In this document: piece by piece, positions 23,329 through 34,577 of the stretch
How positions within the stretch are numbered: the stretch's first letter is position 1
Layout of the letters: each line of letters opens with the position of its first letter
Source: Diplodia intermedia
Lineage: Eukaryota > Ascomycota > Dothideomycetes > Botryosphaeriales > Botryosphaeriaceae
Direction: 5' to 3'
NCBI GenBank assembly: GCA_021495925.1
Contig: JAKEKT010000077.1
Location: 1-64,000 of the forward strand
DNA length: 64,000 bases
The notes under the pieces: generated by a model
The model's input: the letters and a program-made list of their open reading frames with translations, nothing else
The model's database searches: none
What the model was told of the DNA's origin: nothing
Position numbers and translations under genes: made by a program

Positions 23329-23717
23329 ATGAAGCTCTCCATCACGATGGCCATCCTGGCCGTCCTCGCCCCAGCCATCCTCGCGCTGCCTGTAGCTACC
23401 ACCAATGCCGGTACGTCCTCGAGCGATGGAGGCCGATGACACGGTGCTGATCCAAGCCAGGCCGCCTCCACAAAAGGTTTGACGTTGGAGAATTTCTGGT
23501 GGGTATGTGGGACCTGACCATGTGTTACAATTTCGGAGCGAATTGCCCAGAGGACCCGAAGGACTACTTCAACCCACACCCGGCGGCAAGGTTTGTCTTC
23601 CAAGCCACCGCTACTTGCAATAACGCTGATGGCGAAGCAGCTTCATCCCTCAAGAACCACCTAAGAGCGTCTACGGTGATCCTGATTCATCTGATTGAAG
23701 TAAACAATCCGCTGTAG
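23329..23717 (+). CDS. Small secreted protein with predicted pro-region (candidate effector)
   Basis: Two exons (23329-23410, 23461-23717) with a 50-bp intron give 112 residues. Residues 1-20 form a clear signal peptide (MKLSITMAILAVLAPAILAL). A short propeptide ends at a Kex2-type dibasic site K32-R33 (LHKRFDVGEF). The mature part is about 79 residues with three cysteines (C49, C56, C80), so one would be unpaired unless the protein dimerises. No known fold is recognised. The intron interrupts the region right after the signal peptide, which is common for such genes. A possible extra intron starting at 23679 could alter the last residues, so the C-terminus is less sure. It is one of the few plus-strand genes here and has its own TATA box. 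Confidence 0.65.
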
Positions 23718-24026
23718 CCTCATGAAAGGAGGCCTGCCGATTACACGCATTGAGGAACAGGGAATGCTATCCGTTACGCTGTTTTTTTTTTTTTTTTTTT
23801 GCTTTCCGTCCACGTGTGAGCCCAGATTATCTTTCCCTGAATATCCCACCTCCCGCTCGAAGCCAAAGCCATCTCCACCTATCCATCAATCAAGCAAGCA
23901 AGCATTAGCTACATCCATCCCACAGTCCCCCCATAGCAAATCCCATTCCCCCTAGTCCATTCGTTCGCCTCCACGACCACGTCTGTCTGTCTGTCTGCCC
24001 GTCCGTCACGCAAGACCGACCCACCC
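23718..24026. other. Convergent 3' intergenic region with poly-T tract
   Basis: Lies between the ends of convergent genes. It holds an uninterrupted run of 19 T at 23782-23800 and C-rich simple sequence. No gene seen. Confidence 0.5.
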
Positions 24027-25480
24027 TCACCCACCCCTTCCCCCCCTTCCTCCTCCCCTCTCCCCGGTCCTGTTCCTACTCCTCAAAACCCTCCTATTCT
24101 CCTCAAACGCCTCCCTAATCGACCTCGACCGCGTCTGCATCTGCGTCCCATTTCCCGCCGCAGCCTTCTCCCTCGCCCTCTCCGCCGCCCTCTCCACCGC
24201 CTCGCCCAGCTCCCGCCAGTACGCGTGCCCGTCCGGCACCGCGCGCCGGCGGATGCCGCGGCACACCTCGCACTGCGCGTAGTGCGCCCGGCGCGAGTCG
24301 TCGTCGGGGTCGAGGTGGGGGAGTTGGTTGTTGGGGTTGGCGTACTGCTGGTGGTGTGGTGGTGGGATCGACGTCGATGACGGGGAGGCGGTGGATGTGT
24401 TGGAGGGTGCGGGGGTCGTGGTGGTGGTGGTTGTGCGGCTGTCGCTGTTGTGACGGCTGGCGCGGAGCGCGTGGCCTTTGGCGATGAAGAGGTTGCGCAT
24501 GTGTTCGGCTTCCGAGGGGCTGAGGAGGGGCAGGGTGGCGGGAGGGGGGGTGGGAGGCGGGGTGGTGGGTGTGGTGGGTGTGGGCGAGCCGCCGTAGGTT
24601 GCGGCGACGCTGGTGGCGGGCGTGCCGCTGTAGTTTGCCGCCGTGCTGGATGGAGATTCCGGCTCGGACATGTCTGCGACGCTGTTGTTGCTGCCGCCCG
24701 CGGTGGCGGTGGTGCTCAGAGGGGTGGTTCCGCGTTCGCCGCCGTCGTGACCGCTGCCGTTGTTGGTGTTGCTGGGGGTGGAGCCGTCGGCGTTGGTGGG
24801 CATGAAGACGATCTGTGGGTGGGTGTAGCGTCAGTGGGTTACTCGAGGTGAGGGTAGTCCAAGGCAGATCAGCTGGTGATTAGGAAGAGAAAGAGGAGGC
24901 TTACCATGCTGAAGTCCGCATGCGGCGGGCAGCGCCTGAGGTACTCCTCCCGTTCATCGGCGTAAACGAAGTGCGCCTCCGTCGGGCCTGGCGGAGCGCA
25001 TACCGACACCGGCAGCACGCTGTTTGGCGTCAGCGTCACATTGCGCATGTTGGATGTCAGGCAGGGCCAGTGCGGGTCGGCCAGGTACTCGGTGCGGCGC
25101 GGCACCGGCGAGAAGTTGTGGTAGACCGGCGCCTTCTCATCATCCAGCGCATTCTTGTTATCACAGTCGAGCATGGCAGGCCTGGTGTTGGGCGGGGGAA
25201 GTGAGTCGAGCTCAATTGCGTCGACCAGGCGGACGTTACGCGCTGCGGCATTGTCAGGCTGGTTGCTGCTGTTCGCGCCCTTCTTGTTGTTGTCTACCTC
25301 ATCATCGCTGTCGTCAAGTACGATCGGGTTCGCCGCCGAGCCGTGGCGAGTATCGTAGCCGGTTTGGATGAGAGTAGAGAGGCGGGCTGTAACGGTGCGT
25401 GAGAAGTCGCGCATGCTCTCCGTTCCGCGCTCGTTGGGTTTTGCTTCCCTGTTGCCCGAGCGCTGCAGGTTCGGCGACAT
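24027..25480 (-). CDS. Hypothetical disordered protein, 453 residues
   Basis: Two exons (25480-24905, 24812-24027), phase 0, with a 92-bp intron (GTAAGC donor, CCCACAG acceptor). No known domain is recognised. The N-terminal 190 residues contain an acidic segment (VLDDSDDEVDN, resembling a SUMO-interacting motif) and a compact region ending YADEREEYLRRCPPHADF. The second exon is a long Ser/Thr/Pro-rich tract, including runs of Thr, followed by a CxxC-containing segment (YAQCEVCRGIRRRAV) and a charged helix (YWRELGEAVERAAERAREK). The end is Arg/Gly-rich. It has the same style as the downstream array (disordered body, short structured end, minus strand), but I cannot align it to the Myb-like module, so membership is doubtful. 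Confidence 0.6.
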
Positions 25481-27399
25481 GTTTGCTTGCAGTGCGGTGG
25501 CGAATCAGCGAGGGCGAAGAAAGGAAGGATTTGGAGTCGGGGCGTTGGTGTTGGTGTGGCGAAGGCGGCAGGAGGTCAAAGGTGAGAGATGAGCATATCC
25601 GGCAGGCACCTCACCAAAATTGCAGTTGCGACCCACATGGCTTTCACCGGACGTACAAACAGGTATGCGACCACCCGACGCACCATCTGCTGCAAATGAT
25701 GGCGTGAAGATGCTTCTCCACGCTGTGACCTACAATTTCCCTGTCGCCTGACATACATCCCCATCACCTACATCGCACTCGCGCGATGAGAGCGTATGTT
25801 TGCTGAAAACAGCAGAATTCGAGGCAATTGGCTTTCAAGGAGCCCTATTCGAAGTTCAACAACACGGCAAGCCGTTCAATTTCCTCAGTCTTCATTACAA
25901 AACCGCACCTTCCTCAATCGGCCATCCGAGCTGGCTTCAGCACCATTGCCACCCTCTGCTCCCTCTACCTTAATACCATTCCGTTGAAGAGCTCCAGTAT
26001 TGCGCTACAGAGCAGTTCTGGGCGTTTCTTCTATTCTGTCTGCGCTGTCGCTCTCCTCTCAGGCCAGAGCCCTCCTGCGAACAACTATTGCCGCGAAAGG
26101 TTAGAGCTGGATACCAGACATTCACTGGATTCCCATTGTCCTCTCCTCCACGAATCCTCTTCTCTCCCATGTTCCCTCTCGCCTGACCAGCTGACCATCA
26201 CCCTCAGAAGAACCCTTCAGAACCGCGCCGGCCTCCACGGCATTGCTCCGGCTTCCATGCGCAACCGCCAGTTTGTCAGTAGTGTCTGACCGCTCGCCTT
26301 CCCCAAAGATTAAACACTGTCCATTGCGAGAGATTCCCACCAGCTCCGCTCATGTGAAGAAGACGACTGGACGACTAAGCGCCGAGGGATGGGCCACACT
26401 CTGCGTGCTCCACTTGGATACATCTGCGCTGCGAATCGCCATCTCACTTCCCGTTGCCGCGCGCAAACCGCGACTGTGCACCCATACAGCTCTGCGCTGG
26501 GGGAGGGGAATAAACTTCCGTCAGAAGATCAGGTTGAGAAAGTATCACGTGGCCGTGTGCTTGTCATCTGCGCCGTTGTCGTCGCTTCAGTTCACGCCCG
26601 TAGTCCGACACCAATCAGCGCCCAACTCGCCTGCTTTGCGGTGTGGAAAGTATTCGTGGAAGCGCGGGAACGACTTCCAGGTTGACAGCGACGGCGGCTT
26701 ACGCGTACCACCTACATGTCCTCGCCCACAGTACCATCCATGCGGTTCTTCGTACTCATTTTCGTCAAGTTCTTTCGCCAATCTCTCATTCAAGCGGTCG
26801 TTAACTTGATTCACACTTGAGGCAGGATCCTCTGTGTTGGACTTCTCAAAACGATTAGCGGCGCGTCCTCAACAGCGAGTCGTTGTCGAGTATCGCTGCG
26901 CTTCGTCTCGCTTCGGCGAACTATGCGGTCTACTCCTTTCTTTTCTTTTTTTTTCTTTTATAATATTCCTCCGCCTAATGGCACATTCACCTCTACGCGC
27001 CTTCTCTGCTGTCGTGCCGGGCGATCCTCCTGCGGTCTCGGTGCTGTTTCCGGATACTTGGCTCCGTACTCCCCCACGAGCTTCTTAGCTACTGTTATGG
27101 TTTAGTTCGCCAACCATAAACTGTGAGTTGGACCCCATCTTTCTCATTGAACGAGATGTTTCCTGTTTTTCTCCACCTCGCAAGGCGCTGCAGGCAGTAG
27201 CATGGGCTACAACATGAACTACGGTATCGCTACAGTGATTGGTACTTGAGGCATTGAAGCATGGATTCTCAATGCCTTTGTATACATTGGTGACTTCATA
27301 GGCTACAAGAGTATCTTACCGGAATCTCCAAATGTTGCAAGTGCACAGCTTCCCCATTCGTACACTCATACCTCATTAACATATCTTCATGACCATCGC
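25481..27399. other. 1.9 kb with no confident gene; one weak protein-like frame
   Basis: On the minus strand about 26587-26870 is open, without an obvious start, and reads as a charged helix (NDRLNERLAKELDENEYEEP) followed by GWYCGRGHVGG and a basic/aromatic end. It could be a terminal exon or a remnant. Neighbouring frames are interrupted by stops and no splice sites rebuild a gene. The plus-strand frames at 25828-26289 and 26243-26809 have no conserved features. A T-rich tract lies at about 26938-26960. Confidence 0.3.
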
Positions 27400-29386
27400 C
27401 TACTCCATCTTATGCACATTACTGTTCTTGCTCCACCTCCGCACCGTCTTTCCATAGAAGTAAAAGATGATACCACAAGCCGAGAAAAGCGTGATGAGAG
27501 CCATATTCGTCATAATCGGCGGGATGAACCTATCCAAAACCGCGTCAGTAAAAAAAGCGTTCAATCACGGGAATCCGACCAAAGAAAAACAAAAAACTTA
27601 CCCAGCCTCTTCGCTCCACGGCGTAATAAATTTGCTGAACCCATACCCCCACACATTCTTGTTGACGGTGATGCTCACAAACAAGCTGCCAGCCACCGGC
27701 TTATAGCTGTCCACGGCATAGGTGCTCGCAATGGCCGGCAGGGCGGCGACCTGGATGCCGGCGCACGCATAGCCCACGACGACGATGGGGGCCCAATGCC
27801 ACTTCTCATCGTACCCGACAGCGACGCAAACATTCCCAATAATCATAATAATGACATACGGAATCATGGCCGGCAAGCGCATCTCAGGCTCGCGGATGCC
27901 GCCGTTGCGGGCGGTCAGGCGGGCGGCGACCCAGTCGCTCAACGGGCCGGCGGTGGCGAGGCCGACGAGGGCGCCGACCAGGATGGCGAAGTTCATGAAG
28001 CCGACGACCTCGGACGAGAAGGCGTAGGGGGGCGCGGCGAAGTTCTGCGCCTGCGTCAGGTTGATGGTCAGGAACGACGAGCACGACCACGACACGACGA
28101 AGGACGCGAACTCGACGATCGGAAAAGCGAAGAGCTTCCACGGTATCCACAGGTCCAGCAGCATGCTGCGCCACGGGTGCGCGTTCGCTTGGTACAGCCC
28201 CCATTGCGTCTTGGACGGGCTGCCGCGGTTGAGCCACGGGTCGCGTTGCGCCGTCGGCGTGGCTTCGAGGTCGCGGCCGGCGGCGGCGGTGGTGGTGTTG
28301 TGCGTGGGGATCTGCTCGATGGCGTTGTTGGTGGTGGCGGGGCCGTCGGCGAACTCGATGGCGGTGGCGTTGGTCTTCTCTTCGGACGGCGCGGGCGAGA
28401 GCGAGGCCGCCTTGGTGCCCGCGGTGTGCGTGTTCAGGGCGTGCTCGTGCGGCCGCGGGTACTTGGTCTCCGGGTACAGGAAGGCCACCAGCACGCAGCC
28501 GAGCCCGAGGAGGCCGGCGTTGAGCCACCAGAAGCTGCGCCAGCCCGCGTGGAGCGCCATCGAGCCGGATATGATGGGGCCAACCCTGAAAGGGGATGGG
28601 ATGTCAGCTTGAAATGCTTGGCTGGGAGGAACGGGAGGGGAGGGGCCCGGGTCAGCTCACATCAGCGAACCCATGTACGCGACCCAGTACATGGTGTTCC
28701 ACTTGCCGCGGTCGTGCAGGAAGAAGATGTCGGCGATGATGGCGGGCTGCATCGTCTCGGCCGGGCCCGCGCCGATGCCGTTGACGACGGCGGCGCCCAT
28801 GAAGCTGCTGTAGCTCTTGGCCTCAGCGCGCCAGATGGCCGAGGCGAAGCAGATGAGCGTGGAGAAGAAGAGCACGGGGCGGCGGCCGAAGGAGGAGCTG
28901 ATGGGAACCCTGCACCGCGTGTTCTTGTCAGCGCTTTTGTTCGACTCCGAGTACAGCCAAAGCGAGACTCACCAGACGAAGTTGCTGAACCCCAAGACGA
29001 GAATGCAGACACCGGTGAATTGGATCGCGTCGGCCAAGCTGCAATGGAAGTCCTCCATGTAGTATTCGAACTGCGGCGCGAGCGCGAGCGGGCCGAAGCC
29101 CTGGATGAAGGTGATGTATGTTGTGACGGTGATGGCCGAGCCTTTCCACCACCTGGACCAGTTGAGAGGGTCGTGTTTATCGTCCGTCGGCTGCGGCACT
29201 AGCACGCGGTGTGTGGTGTCGCCCGACTTGACGAAGTGGTGTGAGCCGACATCTCGCATGATCTCCGTACCTGGCAGGATCTCGACGTGGAGCTCATCTT
29301 CAATCTCGTGAAGGTCCTGGAAGGCTGTCAGCCACAAGTTTGAGCCGCGAAAGTTGTCGTACCTTGTCTGTGTAGTGCATCTCCAT
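27400..29386 (-). CDS. MFS transporter, DHA1/HOL1-like
   Basis: Five exons (29386-29363, 29316-28973, 28909-28661, 28585-27602, 27529-27400) join in phase to 576 residues. The first exon encodes only eight residues (MEMHYTDK); this start gives the standard hydrophilic head, with DPLNWSRWWKGSAI directly before helix 1. The loop between helices 2 and 3 carries FGRRPVLFFSTL, and helix 4-5 carries ADIFFLHDRGKWNTMYWVAY, characteristic of HOL1-like MFS carriers. The central loop between the two six-helix bundles is long (about 130 residues) and disordered. The second half contains PLSDWVAARLTARNGG. The family exports or exchanges small organic compounds or cations at the plasma membrane, usually by proton antiport; the substrate is unknown. 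No biosynthetic gene is adjacent. Confidence 0.92.
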
Positions 29387-30502
29387 GGTGGGCAGATTGG
29401 GGCTTCCCAGGCTTTAACGCCTTGGGGAAGGGCTTGTGGTATCGAAGAAAATGCCGATGACAGCACTCGCTGGAGCTAACTTGGCGCGCTCGTAGTGGTC
29501 TGAGTAGCTTGCCAATTGGGCTCAAAGCAATCGAGACATGCGCTTTGCGACCGAGGCTTTTCTGCAGTTTCCTTCAAATGTGGCGTCCAGAAAGGCGAAT
29601 CGAAGCTCTGAACGTTCCTGCCTCGTGGAGAAGCGTGCGCCTGGCGAGGACAAAGTAAGAGACGAGTGTTGCGCACAGCAAGGCAAGGAAACGTGTCAAC
29701 ACCCAGCTTCGGGGGCGGTCGACGTATATGGAGGGAGCAACGGACCTTAATATATATATATGCAGCCGGCCGCGCCATGTCCTGGGGTATTGCCGCTAAG
29801 CGGAGGATCCATGACACCAAAGCACGGCCGATGTTGGCGAAGACGATGGAGAAATCCGGGGCCCCGCGTGATTGGAGTGTGGCTCGAGGGGCTGGCCGGG
29901 CAAAGGTCAGAATCCGGAAGGGCGCCGGACGATGGCAGATGCGCGCGGCACGACAGGACGTAGGCGGGAAGGCGTGTGTATTGGGTCGGGCAGCCACTCG
30001 CGGGCCGGCGCAATGAATGGCGGAGGGGTTATCTTTGTGGAGCATTGCGAGGTACACAGCGGTGGGCCTGATCAGCGCCTAACGTTTGGGGGATTACTTA
30101 GTTGACGGCTGGGCAAAGCTTCGCAACGGTTGTCGGCAGTTGGCACACGGCATCCATGCGCCAGCACTACGCGAACTTTTAGGCTGCGGCTGCTGTTGTG
30201 ATGGACAAGACTTGGTGGCGGAGCTTTACCGCCACTAATGTGGTACTTAGCGTGCGACTTGCGCGGCCGTTTCGGCACCTGTTGGCCCAGGCTGTAAGCC
30301 CGGCAATTGTCCTGGCCGTGATGCCGACCTTTGGCGTACAACTACAAGCTGAATCCATCGACGGTGTCGCTGGTAAACGGGCAGCGCACGTCAGGATTGC
30401 GTTTTGCACGGGTCGGGCCTATTGTGTGGGATCCGGTCAGCCAGCCGACAGGCCAGCCAAAGAAATGCCGCCGTGTGACAGGTGACAGCTATGCCGACCT
30501 TA
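29387..30502. promoter_or_regulatory. Upstream region of the MFS gene with TA-repeat
   Basis: A (TA)n run at about 29749-29760 lies roughly 370 bp before the MFS start and may serve as its TATA region. Beyond it the frames on both strands (for example 29476-30057, minus) lack coding character. No gene seen between 29.8 kb and the element at 30503. Confidence 0.35.
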
Positions 30503-30923
30503 CTAAAAGCCTTGGCGACCCCCCGTGACTTACGTGCACGGGCCTAAGCGTATATTATTACGTGTAAGGTCGCCAAGACTTTTTCTAGGGGGGTCTACGG
30601 GGGTCTTCTTCGTATAATATATTCTTAATATATTTCTAATGCATTCTTAATATATTAAAAAAAATATAAAATTATAAGATATCTTTAATTTATTCTTAAT
30701 ACATTCGTAATACGTTAAGAAAATATAAGATAGATTTTAAATATCTAAGTTTATTAAAATTAATTCTTAATACATTTCTAATGCATTCGAAATATATTAG
30801 TAATATAGTACTAGATAATGTATTTCGAATGCATTAAAAACAATACAAGCTAGTAAGCGAAGGGGCATATTATATAATTCTAACTAGTCGGGGGGCTGCG
30901 CCATAGGTCGCCAAGGCTTTTAG
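30503..30923. mobile_element. MITE-like element with 18-bp perfect terminal inverted repeats and AT-rich core
   Basis: CTAAAAGCCTTGGCGACC at 30503-30520 is matched exactly, in inverse orientation, at 30906-30923. A diverged third copy (GGTCGCCAAGACTTTTT) lies just inside the left end near 30571, and a partial copy (GGTCGCCAAAG) lies just outside the right end at about 30927. The interior 30600-30880 is extremely AT-rich, with many TA dinucleotides and near-repeats of the form TTCTTAATATATT and ATGCATT. It stands out sharply from the GC-rich surroundings, as expected after repeat-induced point mutation. No coding capacity remains. No convincing target-site duplication was seen, so the outer boundaries are approximate. 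Confidence 0.65.
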
Positions 30924-33900
30924 CGTGGTCGCCAAAGCTGTGCCCTCCCGTGTGATGCCATGGCGGCGATCTAGGGAAGGGTTCTGTGGGGTCGCTGGTG
31001 TGCGGGGGGCTAAGGTACGAAGAAAGCCCGCTCTCGGAATCCGTGCGCTCTTATGCACGCCAATTACACCGCTACTACTGCCCACTTTCCGCTTCCACCT
31101 CTATTTTGCGGAACTCGGTGTCATGTTTAGAAGCCCGAGCATAGCCCTAGAACCCGCTTACTTAAGGAAAAAAGGCAATGCTCTACTGCTTTAACTGAAG
31201 TTTAAAGTGCATAGATTTGCACAGACGTAAGTACGTTGCTCTCTAATGGCTCTTCATGTTCCTTGCACAGGCTAACGTCGTTCGATCAATTTAAATTTTA
31301 GCTAGTCTGAATTAGCAGAGCGCCACACCATTAGGCTGTGCGAAAGAGTCAGAGGAAGATATGCTGGGCTCTGTAAACCTCGGGTACTGCCGCTGCATAC
31401 CCTTGGTAATTCTCGGCTCATCGGTTATCGACATCTCGAGAGTTCAAGCGCTATCTGGATCGGCTTTTTACCTACCATAACCAATCGGCTGCTATACCGA
31501 GACTGCGCAACCATTGAAAGACAGGCGGATAAATGCTGTCGAAACAGCGGTGCATGCATAGTCTAGTAAGGTTAAAGATGTCCCCACAGGCCTGGTCCAG
31601 AAGCAAGGAACTATCCGCCTTAGCGACAGATGTTCGACACCCCAATCAAGTTTCAGATCTCGCATTGCTTGTATGTATAGAGAAGAGTGCCGCAAGAAGG
31701 GTCTAGACATGTCCACATATGGAAAACCATTCAGTGCTTCCAAGTATAATGGGAATCCAACAAGGCGCTGTACCACTGCTCCGTTGCTTATGATTTCCTG
31801 AGGCTTACGGACGACGGAATGCTGCGCATCACAGGGTACCACAAATGTGCAGGCGGCAGAAGACGCGCCAATTCACGTTGTGTGTGCATCAAGGCCATCA
31901 TCCGCAGCCGGTGGTACGCACCTGTCTAGCCGTTATCTACTCGCTGATGACTACAGCAACCTACAAGCCATCGCCAGCTTTCGAAACCGCCAGTCTCCCA
32001 AATTCGCGTGCGGAAGCACAGTTGGACAATCGAGGTGGAGGTGTGGCAGAGTAAAGACTGCAAAAGCAGAGGCTAGCGGCTGTAGCATAGAGCGGGTAAC
32101 TTTCTGCGACTGTCCATGAGCTCGGGTGGGAAACGAAAGACGAGAAGAAGGCTATCTGAGACCTGGAGGCGTTGGAAAGCGGGACGTCTTCGTCGCTAGT
32201 TGAGAGGAGCCGGTGGAAAGTCCTCGCGATGGACAGCCATGCCGTATGCTGTCGTGCGGACCGGCGACGAGGCTCCCGAAGACAAGAAAGCCCGACGGAG
32301 GGCGGCTCTGGAGGGCCATTCTGCATGGAATGGTCAGCTCTGGAGGAAGAAGCGGGAGAGGAAAAGACCAAGATCTTTGCGAACTTGTAAGTGTTGAAGC
32401 GCACGCGCGCGGACGGCTGCCTCTCCTGCTCCCGTTCGAACGCGAGTTTTCGTGGACCGCGCCGTTTGCGCCAGTGCCACAGCGCTGGCATGAGCATCGT
32501 ACGGAGCGAGAGTGAGGGCGAGCGCAACCGCGGCAGCGGCAGCGACAGCGGCAGCGACGACGACAACAATAGGGAAGAAGACAACAGCGACGGCAGCGTC
32601 GACGAGGACGGCAGCGGGCGCAGGCGTAGAGCCCAAGTCCAGACAGCGCAAACAGGTCACCGACACTAGATTAAATTAACAAATCATAAGAGCCTGCACA
32701 AACAGCGCGCCGACACTTCATTTAACCAGCTCTTCCTCAAGAGCCTGCGCAAAGGCAAGCTGCTCAACGAAAAGTAAGGGCGAGAAGTCTCCGCGCGGTG
32801 CAATGCGGGCTCCTCTTTCCAAAAATATAGGTAGTGTGTCCATTATTGAAGAAGAAAAGAAGAAGAGGAGGAGCAGAGCAGAAGGGCCATATTTAAGGGC
32901 ATCAGAAGCTTGGACCAGGTAGATGTGCACATGCCGTCTGGTTGGGTGGGTGGCAGGGCAACGGGTCCGGATTGGGAAGCTGCTGGAGCCTGGCTGAGCG
33001 GGAGGGAGCGGGAAGGATGGGCCGGGCGGGATGGTGACAGATTGGGAAAGAGCAGGTGAGAAAGGCAGGCGCCGTGGCGCCATGCGGAGTTAACGCGGCG
33101 GCGCAGCGCAGCGCGACTCCACGCTTTTCTCAGCGGCCAAGTCGGTGAGTCTCTTCCCGTCTGTCACATCCAGCCAGCTTCCCTCTTTCCTTCCTAAAGC
33201 CCCCGCTCAAGGCGACAAAGCTCAACGAAAGAGTATGGCAACCAAAACAAGAATGCTGGTTCGCGTCAGCCCGAAGCAGTGCAATACAGGCGACACTGTG
33301 AACATGCGGGAGAATAGGGAGACCCCAGCCGCCCCCGGGTTCGTGTTCCAAAAATCAGTTTAGTCATGAGTAATGTGTCGCGTAAACACGTCCTGGCGGT
33401 TAAGCCAAAAGGAGGACCACTGCACTTGATCGAAGCCAAATAGGCTAAGAGAGCTGGAGAAGGAAAGTAAAAAGGAGCTGGGACTGGGAGCAAGGGGGTC
33501 TATGTAGGACCCGGGCGGAAGCGATTGACAGGGCCGGCAGGGCGAGTAGCGGGTGGTGAACACGCTGGCTGGCACTGGATTGGTCATTGTTCAACGTCGG
33601 GGTGCTCACCTGCGCATTGTCGTGATGGATCTTTCTGGCACGCATAACACACTCCATGGCACGGAGTTGGAAGATCTACTGGAGCTACGCGAGAAAGAGC
33701 GGAAGGAATTGAAGGGAGTAAATAGCCGCAAACCCGGTACGCGGAACACTCAAGATAGACTTCGAAGATTATGGAGGGCCGAGCAGCGTTCTGTGTACAA
33801 AGCCAGCCGTTTCCAGATTGCGCCAGAGAAACAGCTGACCCTGGCCTGGGAGTAGCAGTCGTTGAAGAACAAAGCAGCATAGCAATCGCCCTTTGATCAG

Positions 33901-34577
33901 GGTTCGTCGGGGCATTCGTAGTCCTCGTTTCTGAACAATGCCATCAACCCCCTGCGGGTCTGTAGATTGTCTGCAACCCTACATTAGTTCGCTTGCGCAG
34001 ATAGCACCCGAGTTGATAGGGCTCCTCCGTTGAAGTCAAGGATGTGCTTCGCAATCTTGGGATAACGGTGCATTCTACCGGCAATTCGCAACGAGCTTGA
34101 ATCGGCATCTTTATGCTCATGGACGGGATCAGGGCGGCAGGACAGAAGAGAGCTGTGAGCAGACTAAATACAGCAAATCAATCTCACCGCATCCGTAATT
34201 GTTCGGAAAGAGGATCTATGTACGTGTCTGGCTCCATGTGCTTCCGCGCAGAACGACCACCAGAACGAGCAGAACAAGCACAACTCGTACAGTGAGAAAG
34301 ATGACTGAGATGCGCTATCCGCCCTCTGCTGCACTTGTAACAAAAGTGAATTGATAATATGCCTATATGACTCCCACATGCTGCAAACTGCTCGACCAGC
34401 TGCTAAGCAGCCAGGAGTTTTTGCTCATGTTCTCGGGCAGTCTAAGAAATTAGACAAAGGAAAACTGCAAGAAGACCAATTGCCTTCCAGAATCGTTTGG
34501 GTCAAACTGCTTGCAACCCGCCCATGCCAAACCACCAAGCTCGCCGACAGCCTTTTCTTAGTGACCCAACCATACGT
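30924..34577. other. 3.6 kb without a confident gene
   Basis: Several frames are mildly protein-like but unsupported. Minus 31492-31842 (116 codons) contains an internal segment LNGFPYVDMSRPFLRHSS. Plus 32200-32397 is basic (KKARRRAALEGHSAW). Plus 32491-32669 is an acidic Ser/Asp/Glu run. Plus 33553-33855 is a charged helix (ELREKERKELKGVNSR). None has a recognised domain or a consistent exon structure. They may be remnants of array genes or chance. Confidence 0.3.
32650..32750. repeat. Imperfect direct duplication, about 50 bp x 2
   Basis: Two adjacent units (about 32650-32699 and 32700-32750) share the starts AAACAG..C.CCGACACT and the ends AAGAGCCTGC(A/G)C, with a diverged centre. Non-coding context. 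Confidence 0.5.

Noticed and set aside
27412..29202. 596-codon open frame on the plus strand
   Set aside because: Antisense to the MFS transporter, crossing its introns without effect; composition is Gly/Arg/Val-rich as expected for a GC-rich shadow.
30600..30880. AT-rich block considered as a centromere or replication origin
   Set aside because: It is short and exactly bounded by inverted repeats, so a mutated transposable element explains it better.
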